NCBI GenBank assembly: GCA_947455695.1
Contig: CANGRN010000005.1
Coordinates: 1-17,802 of the forward strand
Direction: 5' to 3'
Source: Alphaproteobacteria bacterium
GTDB taxonomy: Bacteria; Pseudomonadota; Alphaproteobacteria; Micropepsales; Micropepsaceae
Length of the DNA: 17,802 nucleotides
Position numbers and translations under genes: made by a program. Positions 6,649 through 13,235 of this stretch are shown one piece after another. Positions within the stretch are counted from its first letter, which is position 1. Each line of letters begins with the position of its first letter. The notes beneath the pieces are model-generated. The model was not told the DNA's origin. It did no database searches and saw nothing but the letters and a program-made list of their open reading frames with translations.

Positions 6649-7398
6649 ATGACGATCTATGCCGGCCGCTTTGCCAACCGTACCGCTATCGTGACCGGCG
6701 GCGCTTCGGGCCTGGGGCTTGAAGCCGCCAAGCGCATCACCGCCGAAGGCGGCAAAGTCTGCCTTTGGGACATGAATCCCGAGAGCCTGGCCAAGGCCAA
6801 GGCGGAGATTGGCGCGGCGCACACCATCGCGGTGGACGTCAGCGACGCCGCGGCGGTGGAAGCCGCCGCCGCCGAGGCGAAAAAGGTGCTGGGCAAGATC
6901 GACATCCTGGTCAACAGCGCCGGCATCACCGGCGCCACCCAGCCGGTCATCGGCTATCCGATCGACAGCTGGCTCAAGGTGATGAACGTCAACGTCAACG
7001 GCCTGTTCTATTGCTGCCGCGCCGTGGCGCCCATGATGGTGGAAGCCGGCTATGGCCGCATCGTCAACATCTCGTCGGTCGCCGGCAAGGAAGGCAACCC
7101 GAACGCCAGCTCCTATTCCGCGTCCAAGGCGGCGGTGCTGGGCTTTACCAAGTCGCTGGGCAAGGAGCTGGCCACCAAGGGCGTGATCGTCAATGCCGTG
7201 ACCCCGGCGACCTTCGAAAGCCCGATCCTGGATAACGTGCCCCAGAGCCACATCGATTACATGCGCTCCAAGATTCCCATGGAGCGCTTCGGCACGGCGG
7301 CCGAAAACGCCGCCGCGGTGTGCTTCCTGGCCAGCGAGGAATGTTCCTTCACCACCGCCAGCACGCTGGACACGTCCGGCGGGCGGACAACCTACTAA
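6649..7398 (+). CDS. SDR-family NAD(P)-dependent dehydrogenase
   Basis: Classical short-chain dehydrogenase/reductase of 249 residues. It has the cofactor motif TGGASGLG (16-23), an acidic Asp41 after the second strand (CLWD) that favours NAD over NADP, NSAG (89-92), and catalytic Asn114, Ser143 and Tyr156-x3-Lys160 (YSASK). The usual PG after the sixth strand reads PA (AVTPATFESPIL). The C-terminus SGGRTTY resembles SDRs that oxidise sugars or 2-keto-3-deoxy sugar acids, such as 2-keto-3-deoxyfuconate dehydrogenases, but substrate cannot be assigned. The ATG at 6649 has AAGGA 8 bases upstream; the much longer upstream open frame is antisense to the TIM-barrel gene and is not coding. It is divergent from the pentonate genes, so a role in the same sugar route is plausible. 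The stop overlaps the next start as TAATG. Confidence 0.9.
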   Translation: MTIYAGRFANRTAIVTGGASGLGLEAAKRITAEGGKVCLWDMNPESLAKAKAEIGAAHTIAVDVSDAAAVEAAAAEAKKVLGKIDILVNSAGITGATQPVIGYPIDSWLKVMNVNVNGLFYCCRAVAPMMVEAGYGRIVNISSVAGKEGNPNASSYSASKAAVLGFTKSLGKELATKGVIVNAVTPATFESPILDNVPQSHIDYMRSKIPMERFGTAAENAAAVCFLASEECSFTTASTLDTSGGRTTY

Positions 7399-8171
7399 TG
7401 ATCCGGGCCGCACTGAGCGGCAGCGTCGCGGCCCTGTTGCTGCTGGCGCTGCCGGCGCATGCCGCCGCCAGGAAGCCCATCAAGCCGAAGCCGGTCCTGT
7501 CCGCCTTTCAGCAGGAAGAGGCGATGAGCCCGGCCGAACTGATCAAGCGCTGGCATCCCATCACGACCAGGGCGTCCAGGCGCTTCGGGGTCCCGCTGAT
7601 CTGGATCAACGCGGTGATGCGGCTGGAATCGGGCGGCCGCACCATGCTGTCGGAAAACCAGAAGATGATTTCCGACAAGGGCGCGCTGGGCCTGATGCAG
7701 GTGCTGCCTGGTACCTACGCGGAAATGCGCGCGCAACACGGGCTGGGCGCCGACGTGTTCGATCCGAAGAACAATATCAATGCCGGAACGGCGTACCTGA
7801 AGTGGCTGCGCGGCAAATACGGCTTTCCCGCCATGTTCGCCGCCTATAATGCCGGCCCCGGATCGGTGGAAGCGGTGATGGCGCACACCAAGGTCCTGCC
7901 CGCCGAAACGCGCCTTTATATGGCAGGCATCAACAAGATATTGGGCGGCGGCGCCGACGGCATGCTCATCAATTCCGTCAGGCTGACGCGGCCCGACGGC
8001 ACCACGGTGCTGATCGATCCCATCGCGGTCAATTCCATCCGCGCCGTCGCCCCGGGCGAATACACCGAAGGCGTGCAGACGGTGATCGTCGCCGGGCGGC
8101 TGCGCCAGGGCGTCAAGGAAGACCTCAAGACCGTGACCGAAGCCATCCGCATCCGCGGCGGCACGATTTAA
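7398..8171 (+). CDS. Secreted SLT-family lytic transglycosylase with extra C-terminal domain
   Basis: A 257-residue protein with a Sec signal peptide (hydrophobic 4-20, AHA cleavage region) and a transglycosylase SLT domain at about 50-180. Catalytic Glu77 lies in MRLESGG, followed by GALGLMQVLPGTY (96-107) and AAYNAGPGSVEAV (148-160). It should cleave peptidoglycan glycan strands in the periplasm. Residues 190-250 form a separate beta-rich segment (INSVRLTRPDGTTVLIDPIAVNSI and onward) that resembles the small flagellar protein FlbD in pattern; this is a by-eye match only. The ATG at 7398 shares its A with the SDR stop (TAATG), so translation is probably coupled, although the two functions appear unrelated. 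The stop shares TTAA with the convergent cytochrome gene. The transglycosylase call is firm, the specific subtype is not. Confidence 0.9.
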   Translation: MIRAALSGSVAALLLLALPAHAAARKPIKPKPVLSAFQQEEAMSPAELIKRWHPITTRASRRFGVPLIWINAVMRLESGGRTMLSENQKMISDKGALGLMQVLPGTYAEMRAQHGLGADVFDPKNNINAGTAYLKWLRGKYGFPAMFAAYNAGPGSVEAVMAHTKVLPAETRLYMAGINKILGGGADGMLINSVRLTRPDGTTVLIDPIAVNSIRAVAPGEYTEGVQTVIVAGRLRQGVKEDLKTVTEAIRIRGGTI

Positions 8172-9178
8172 GGCGTGCGCGAGGCCATGTAGGCGGCGAC
8201 GTTCAGGATGTCGGCGTCCGACAGCTTGCTCACCACATCCTTCATCTTGCCCAGTGCCGGACCCTTGCGGTAACCGGCCTTCATGTCGGCCAGCTGGCGG
8301 ATCAGGTAATAGGCGCCGCGCCCGGCCAGGCGCGGGGCATCGTCATGGCCGCGATAATCCTCGCCATGGCACGACGCACAGGTGCGCATCTGGCCGTGAT
8401 TGCCCATCGCCACGATGCGGCCCTTGGCCAGCGAACCCACCGGCACATAGTCGACAAATCCGGCATGCTGGTTGCGCAATTCGACCTGCTCGTTTTCCGC
8501 GACTTCATAGATCATGTCCGGCGGCACCGGCACGGTCTCGGCGCCCTTGTCGAAGAAGCGGGCGCCGCCGCCGCCGACATGGTTGGCGGGCGCACGGCTT
8601 GTTTCCACCACACGGATCCATTTCTGCTGGCTGCGGGGAATGGCGGCGAAATATTTCGCCGCTTCGCGCAAATCCTTTTCGCTGATGGCATAGGCCATCT
8701 CGATCATGGCGGGGGCGCGGATATTCTCGCGGTCGCCATTCTTGAAGGCATGCATCTGGTCGATGATGTATTTCTCCGACAGGCCGGAAACACTGGCCGA
8801 CTCGGGATGGCCGTTGCCGTTGGGCAGATGGCACAGCATGCAGGCGGGGACATGGGGCTTTTGGCCATGCGCGACGATGTCGGGCATCGGCGCATGTTCC
8901 TTGGGGAACCAGTCGGGCGGACCAAAGCCGTTGTTGATCTGGCGCATGGTCAGCTTCATGGAAGGATCGGCGCCTTCGGCGGTGTGCACCGAATCCGGCG
9001 GCAGGGGTTTGAAGTCCGGCGGCTGCATGGGATAGGCCCATTCAAAGCCGGCCACGGGCTTGGGCATCTTGAGCATGATGTCCTTGGCCACCGGCGTATC
9101 GGTGGCGGGAGCTTGCGCGCGCGCGGCAAACACAATCACCGGCGCCAACGCCAGCGCCGCCAGAATCACTTTCTTCAT
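8168..9178 (-). CDS. Exported diheme class I cytochrome c
   Basis: A 336-residue protein with a Sec signal peptide (MKKVILAALALAPVIVFAARAQA) and two covalent heme sites, CMLCH (113-117) and CASCH (267-271), so it carries electrons in the periplasm. Each CxxCH is followed by a cytochrome c pattern: HLPNGNGHPESASVSGL with YIIDQMHAFKNGDR after the first, and HGEDYRGHDDAPRLAGR with YYLIRQLADMKAGYRKG after the second, the latter ending ILNVAAYMAS. Met303-type and Met312 residues could be distal ligands. The overall plan, with a roughly 150-residue stretch between hemes containing WIRVVET and YVPVGS, matches a widespread proteobacterial diheme cytochrome family. The redox partner is unknown; no dehydrogenase or oxidase gene is adjacent. 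The ATG at 9178 is chosen for the signal peptide, although only a weak GGGGAA lies close before it. It lies 37 bases after the acyltransferase gene and may share its transcript. Confidence 0.9.
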   Translation of the reverse strand: MKKVILAALALAPVIVFAARAQAPATDTPVAKDIMLKMPKPVAGFEWAYPMQPPDFKPLPPDSVHTAEGADPSMKLTMRQINNGFGPPDWFPKEHAPMPDIVAHGQKPHVPACMLCHLPNGNGHPESASVSGLSEKYIIDQMHAFKNGDRENIRAPAMIEMAYAISEKDLREAAKYFAAIPRSQQKWIRVVETSRAPANHVGGGGARFFDKGAETVPVPPDMIYEVAENEQVELRNQHAGFVDYVPVGSLAKGRIVAMGNHGQMRTCASCHGEDYRGHDDAPRLAGRGAYYLIRQLADMKAGYRKGPALGKMKDVVSKLSDADILNVAAYMASRTP

Positions 9179-9215
9179 GGGTTCCCCGCCCTGCTTTGTG
9201 GGTCGGACCATAGGT

Positions 9216-10196
9216 CTAGGACCGCAACCGCCGCAAGATAGGGCGCTCGATCGCCCAATGGATTGCGCCGCCTGCCGCCGCGGCCAGCGCCATCATTGCG
9301 GCAACGGACAGAATGGCCGGCCGCGCCGAAAAGGACCCCAGCAGGCGGAAGGCGAAGGAAAACACCGCATAATGGATCAGGTAGATCACATAGGACGCCG
9401 CACCCAGGAACAGCAGCAGGCGCGGCACCTTCCAGGCGCCCGCCTGGTCGGCCAGCGCCAGGCCCAGCACCACCAGCCCGCCGGCAAGGCCCAGCACCAT
9501 GTCATCTAGCATGAAGTTGGCCGCGACGATGGTCATGGCAGCAAACCCCACCAGGCCGGCGGCCAGCGGCAGGAAGAAGGCGCGCGTGGGAATGCGGGGC
9601 ATGGCCATGCGAGCGATCATGCCGAACAGGAAACAGGCATTGACCGGGTTGGTGATGGTGGCGGGACCGCCGGGATGATGGAACAGGACAATCGCAGTCA
9701 GTATCCAGGCGCCGAACAGCGCAATGCCCAGCCGGCGATGGATGATCAGGCCCGCGAACGCCAGGTAGAACAGGATTTCATGAAACAGCGTCCAGGCTGC
9801 CACGATGATGCGCGGATGGAAGAAGGGATCCATCAATCCATAGTTCAGCGCGATGTCCCAAAGCGGCGGCACAGTTCCCATGGCCACAAGCGCGCCCACG
9901 CTCAATGTCAGGCAGATCCAGTAGATGGGATAGACGCGCACGGCGCGCCGCCTCAGATAGCGGCCCACCCCTGCGGGCCGGCCGATATCGTCCATATGGG
10001 CGTGCAGGATGATAAATCCCGACAGGACGAAGAAGAAATCCACCCCGATCCTGGCCAGCATGATCCAGTTCGGCGCGACCGGGATGTTCCCGTATTTGGG
10101 ATTTTGCCACATGCCGATGGCGTGAAAGCAGACCACGAACAGGGCCGCGAAGGCGCGCCCGGCCTGCAGGCCTGGAAGGGGGATGGGGCGGCTCAC
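9216..10196 (-). CDS. Acyltransferase-3 family membrane protein (OafA/YrhL type)
   Basis: Integral membrane O-acyltransferase of about 326 residues with some ten hydrophobic segments. Family marks are near the N-terminus: LPGLQAGRAFAALFVVCFHAIG (conserved His), then RIGVDFFFVLSGFIIL and RRRAVRVYPIYWI. Relatives transfer acetyl or succinyl groups to lipopolysaccharide, exopolysaccharide, peptidoglycan or small glycosides; the target here is unknown because no glycan genes are nearby. The start is uncertain. The frame is open to a GTG at 10322 with ATGs at 10307 and 10277, but the region before 10196 encodes a Gly/Arg-rich segment unlike the family, so the GTG at 10196, directly before the first conserved segment, is preferred. 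None of the options has a good ribosome binding site. It lies downstream of tRNA-Gly on the same strand and upstream of the cytochrome gene. Confidence 0.85.
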   Translation of the reverse strand: MSRPIPLPGLQAGRAFAALFVVCFHAIGMWQNPKYGNIPVAPNWIMLARIGVDFFFVLSGFIILHAHMDDIGRPAGVGRYLRRRAVRVYPIYWICLTLSVGALVAMGTVPPLWDIALNYGLMDPFFHPRIIVAAWTLFHEILFYLAFAGLIIHRRLGIALFGAWILTAIVLFHHPGGPATITNPVNACFLFGMIARMAMPRIPTRAFFLPLAAGLVGFAAMTIVAANFMLDDMVLGLAGGLVVLGLALADQAGAWKVPRLLLFLGAASYVIYLIHYAVFSFAFRLLGSFSARPAILSVAAMMALAAAAGGAIHWAIERPILRRLRS

Positions 10197-10349
10197 GGTT
10201 GTCAGGCCCCGCGCGCCGGTACGACCAGAACCACCATCGCCTTTGAAATCCCCGCCCGCTTTGCCCTGGCCGACCATAGGGGCGATGGCGCAAGGCTTCC
10301 AGCGCATCCCGCGCCGGTGCACCTATCACCCTGATTTATTTGAGAAAAT

Positions 10350-10424
10350 TGGAGCGGGCGAACGGATTCGAACCGTCGACCCTAACCTTGGCAAGGTTAT
10401 GCTCTACCCCTGAGCTACGCCCGC
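10350..10424 (-). tRNA. tRNA-Gly (anticodon GCC)
   Basis: The minus strand folds as a complete 75-nt tRNA. The acceptor stem is GCGGGCG paired with CGCCCGC. The D arm has GTAGCTCAGGGGTAGAGC, the anticodon arm is TAACC-TTGCCAA-GGTTA with anticodon GCC, and the T arm contains GGTTCGAATCC. Discriminator U and an encoded CCA end are present. GCC reads GGC and GGU glycine codons. No obvious T-run terminator follows, only an A/T-rich AATTTTCTCAAATAAATC stretch. Confidence 0.97.
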
Positions 10425-10439
10425 ACTCCAAGACGGCGG

Positions 10440-10468
10440 GTTATGACCCAACGCCAAGGGGGATTCAA
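10440..10468 (-). promoter_or_regulatory. Sigma-70 promoter candidate for tRNA-Gly
   Basis: On the minus strand TTGAAT (10468-10463) and CATAAC (10445-10440) are separated by exactly 17 bases, and the -10 box ends 15 bases before the tRNA 5' end. That leaves a short leader, as is usual for tRNA genes. The spacing and position support the call; the -35 hexamer is only a four-of-six match. Confidence 0.5.
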
Positions 10469-10510
10469 GCAGCAAATCCTTAGGTTTGGGTTGCGCTTCC
10501 CCCCGCCATT

Positions 10511-10525
10511 TCCCGACAATCGGGA
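10511..10525. repeat. Inverted repeat before the ABC transporter operon
   Basis: TCCCGA-CAA-TCGGGA is a perfect 6-bp inverted repeat with a 3-base spacer. It ends 15 bases before the GTG start of the first permease gene and just before the AGGGGGAG ribosome binding site. It could be an operator or a leader hairpin. No convincing promoter hexamers were seen in the 116-base gap between the tRNA and this operon. Confidence 0.4.
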
Positions 10526-10540
10526 CGCAAAGGGGGAGAT

Positions 10541-11398
10541 GTGGCGGATAACGGGCGAAACGCGGAAGGCTATGGCCTGCTGGCCCCCACCCTGGTGGTG
10601 ATGGGGCTGGCCCTGGCCGCGCCCCTGGCCCTGATGGCGATCACCAGCCTGAAAGACCAGAGCGGAATCGGTTTCGGGCAGGGATGGACCCTGGACGAGT
10701 ATGGCGCGGTCCTGGGGCGCGCCAGTTACCGATTGCTGTTCCTGCGCTCGGTTGCGATCTCGGCGGTCGTGACCCTGGTCACCGTGGCGCTGGCCTATCC
10801 GATGGCCTATTTCGTCGCCTTCCATGCGCGCCGCAAATTCTTCTGGCTGGTGGCGCTGACCATTCCGTTCTGGACGTCCTACCTGCTGCGCGTCTTCGCC
10901 TGGAAGATCATCCTGGGCTTCAACGGCGTCATCAATTCCGGACTGATGCGGTTGCACCTGATCGACCAGCCGCTGGGCGTGCTGCTGTACAATCCCTTCG
11001 CGGTGGTGGTGACCCTGGCGCATGCCTGGGCCGCCTTCGCCATCCTGCCGATCTATGTGAGCCTGGAGAAAATCGACCGCTCCCTGCTGGAAGCGGCCAG
11101 CGACCTGGGCGACAGCGCGTTGCGCCGCTTCCTGCGCATCACCTTGCCGCTGAGCATGCCCGGCGTGATCGGCGCCGCCGTGCTGATCTTCGTGCCCACC
11201 ACCGGTGATTTCGTGACGCCGTCGCTGGTGGGCGGGCCGGCCGGCACCATGATCGCCAACCTGATCGAAGTGCAGTTCAACGGCGTGGGCAACTGGCCGC
11301 TGGGCGCCGCCCTGTCATTGGTCAGCATGGCAATGGTTGCGGTGATTGCAGGCCTGTTCGTGGCCTCGGCGCGCGCCGCCGCGAAAGCGGTGCGATGA
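10541..11398 (+). CDS. ABC transporter permease, PotB-like
   Basis: Inner-membrane permease of 285 residues with about six transmembrane segments, of the spermidine/putrescine (PotB) class within the polyamine/iron/sulfate importer superfamily. Diagnostic segments are LLAPTLVVMGLALAAPL near the N-terminus, FWLVALTIPFWTSYLLRVFAW (101-121) and the cytoplasmic EAA loop LLEAASDLGDSALRRFLRIT (182-201) that docks on the ATPase, followed by TGDFVTPSLVGG. The start is a GTG with AGGGGGAG a few bases upstream; the ATG two bases earlier is in another frame. Its stop overlaps the next start as ATGA, so the three transporter genes are translationally coupled. No periplasmic binding protein gene is adjacent, so substrate cannot be confirmed; polyamine is the best guess. 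Confidence 0.92.
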   Translation: MADNGRNAEGYGLLAPTLVVMGLALAAPLALMAITSLKDQSGIGFGQGWTLDEYGAVLGRASYRLLFLRSVAISAVVTLVTVALAYPMAYFVAFHARRKFFWLVALTIPFWTSYLLRVFAWKIILGFNGVINSGLMRLHLIDQPLGVLLYNPFAVVVTLAHAWAAFAILPIYVSLEKIDRSLLEAASDLGDSALRRFLRITLPLSMPGVIGAAVLIFVPTTGDFVTPSLVGGPAGTMIANLIEVQFNGVGNWPLGAALSLVSMAMVAVIAGLFVASARAAAKAVR

Positions 11399-12186
11399 AA
11401 AACAAATCGCTTCTGCTCTATGCCTTTGCCTATCTGGCTTTCCTGTATGTGCCGGTGCTGGTGCTGCCCGTCTTTTCCTTCAACGATTCCCAGTTCATCG
11501 CCTTTCCCCTGTCGGGTTTCACCACCCGCTGGTATGGCGCGCTCGCCGGCGATAGCGCCATGCAGCATGCCCTGGGCAACAGCTTGAAGGTCGGCATCGT
11601 CACCGCGCTTTTGTCCACCATGCTGGGTCTGGCGGCGGCCCGCGCCGTGACACGCTACCGACTGCGCGGCGCCGGCGCGGCATTGGGCTTCATCTCCCTG
11701 CCGTTGTTCATCCCCGATATCGTGCTGGGGCTTTCGCTCTTGATGCTGCTGGGCGCGATGGGATTGCCGCTGTCCTTGGCGGCGGTGGTGCTGGGGCACT
11801 TGCTGGTCTGCGTGCCTTTCGCCTTGACGGTGCTGATCGCCCGCTTCGAAGGCTTCGACAGGAATCTGGAGGAAGCCAGCGCCGATCTGGGCGAAGATGG
11901 CTGGATGACCTTCTGGCGCATCACCGCACCCCTGATGCTGCCGGGCATCATCGCCAGCCTGCTGCTGACCTTCATCACCTCCTTCGATGAATTCCTGGTG
12001 GCCTTTTTCCTGTCGGGCACCGAGGCGACCTTGCCCATCTATATATGGGGCCAGCTGCGCTTCCCCGAGCGCCTGCCCATGGTGCTGGCACTGGGCGCCG
12101 TCATTCTCGCGGTGTCCGTGGTGCTGGTGATCTGCGCGGAATATGTCCGCAATCTGGGTGTGAAAGACCGCGTGGTGGGTGCATGA
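11395..12186 (+). CDS. ABC transporter permease, PotC-like
   Basis: Second permease of the importer, 263 residues, with about six transmembrane segments. The start MKNKSLLLYAFAYLAFLYVPVLVLPVFSFNDS is the typical PotC opening (YVPVLVLPVFSFN), followed by a TTRWY segment at 43-47. The EAA loop is NLEEASADLGEDGWMTFWRIT (157-177), followed by PLMLPGIIASLLLTFITSFDEFLVAFFLSG, also typical of PotC. It pairs with the upstream permease to form the membrane channel. The ATG overlaps the preceding stop by four bases (ATGA), and its own stop overlaps the ATPase start the same way. No separate ribosome binding site is evident, consistent with coupled translation. Substrate is inferred from family only. 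Confidence 0.92.
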   Translation: MKNKSLLLYAFAYLAFLYVPVLVLPVFSFNDSQFIAFPLSGFTTRWYGALAGDSAMQHALGNSLKVGIVTALLSTMLGLAAARAVTRYRLRGAGAALGFISLPLFIPDIVLGLSLLMLLGAMGLPLSLAAVVLGHLLVCVPFALTVLIARFEGFDRNLEEASADLGEDGWMTFWRITAPLMLPGIIASLLLTFITSFDEFLVAFFLSGTEATLPIYIWGQLRFPERLPMVLALGAVILAVSVVLVICAEYVRNLGVKDRVVGA

Positions 12187-13235
12187 GTTTTCTGTCCGTG
12201 AGTCATGTCAGCAAAAGCTTCGGCGGCCCGCCGGTGGTAAATGACGTCAGTCTGGAGGTGATGCGCGGCGAGTTCTTCGCCCTGCTCGGCCCGTCAGGCT
12301 GCGGCAAGACCACCTTGCTGCGCATGATCGCAGGCTTCGAGACGCCGGACAGCGGCGCCATCGTCATCGATGGCGAGCCGATGAACACGGTGCCGCCGCA
12401 TCTGCGTCCCACCAACATGGTCTTCCAGTCCTATGCGATTTTTCCGCACCTCAACGTGTTCGACAATATCGCCTATGGCCTGCGCAAGCTGAAGCTGTCG
12501 AAAGATCGGCTGCGCGCGCGCGTGGAATCCATGCTGGCGACCGTGCGGCTGGAGGGCCTGGGCAACCGCGCATCGGACCAACTGTCGGGCGGCCAGCGCC
12601 AGCGCGTGGCGCTGGCCCGTGCGCTGGTGCGCGAGCCCAAGGTCCTGCTGCTGGATGAACCGCTGGGCGCACTGGACAAGCGCCTGCGCGAAACCATGCA
12701 GGTGGAACTGCGCGCCATCCAGCGCAAGGTCGGCATCACCTTCCTGCTGGTGACCCATGACCAGGAAGAAGCGCTGTCGCTGTCCGACCGGGTGGCGGTG
12801 ATGCACCAGGGGCGTATCCTGCAGGTGGCCGATCCCCGCACGCTTTATGAGCGGCCCAATTGCCGCGAGGTCGCCGACTTCATCGGCGAAATGAATTTCT
12901 TCCATGCCACGGTGCGCGAAATCGCCGGCGCCGGCGCCACCGTCAATGCCGGACTGCTGGGGTTGATCACCCTGCCCGCCGCCAACCTGGCCCCTGGTAT
13001 CAAGCCGGACGATCACATCCTGCTGGCCATCCGGCCCGAGCATGTGCGCTTTGCGGCCTCCGGCGTGGCTGGCGACATCGCCGCCTCGACCTTCCTGGGC
13101 GAACGCAGCCACTTCCATGTCCGCATCCCCGGCCGCAGCGAACCGGTTTTTGTCAGCGGCAACGCACCGCCAAGCGGCGCAGTGCATTTGGAATTCCCAC
13201 CCGAAAAGCTTATCGGGCTGCCAATAGCCGATTGA
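12183..13235 (+). CDS. ABC transporter ATP-binding protein, PotA-like
   Basis: ATPase subunit of the importer, 350 residues. The nucleotide-binding domain is complete: Walker A GPSGCGKTT (36-44), Q-loop Gln82 in VFQSYAIFPHLNVFDNIAYGL, signature LSGGQRQR (134-141), Walker B LLLDEPLGALD (155-165) and switch His192 in THDQEEAL. The C-terminal part after about 235 is the TOBE regulatory domain of PotA/CysA-type ATPases, including ILLAIRPEHVRF and FLGERSHFHVRI. The ATG at 12183 overlaps the permease stop (ATGA). Its 3' end runs 26 bases into the convergent glnE gene with no room for a terminator. PotA, FbpC and related ATPases are hard to separate by sequence, but the PotB/PotC-like partners favour a polyamine-type importer. 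Confidence 0.94.
   Translation: MSFLSVSHVSKSFGGPPVVNDVSLEVMRGEFFALLGPSGCGKTTLLRMIAGFETPDSGAIVIDGEPMNTVPPHLRPTNMVFQSYAIFPHLNVFDNIAYGLRKLKLSKDRLRARVESMLATVRLEGLGNRASDQLSGGQRQRVALARALVREPKVLLLDEPLGALDKRLRETMQVELRAIQRKVGITFLLVTHDQEEALSLSDRVAVMHQGRILQVADPRTLYERPNCREVADFIGEMNFFHATVREIAGAGATVNAGLLGLITLPAANLAPGIKPDDHILLAIRPEHVRFAASGVAGDIAASTFLGERSHFHVRIPGRSEPVFVSGNAPPSGAVHLEFPPEKLIGLPIAD

Noticed and set aside
6547..7413. A 288-codon minus-strand frame opposite the SDR
   Set aside because: Compositionally biased shadow of the SDR gene, which has all catalytic residues.
10197..10322. Longer N-terminus for the acyltransferase
   Set aside because: The added residues are Gly/Arg/Lys-rich, unlike the family, and lack a good ribosome site, although they cannot be fully excluded.
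10350..10424. tRNA-Gly 3' end as an attachment site for an integrated element
   Set aside because: No integrase, no repeat of the tRNA 3' end within the window and no foreign-looking genes beside it.
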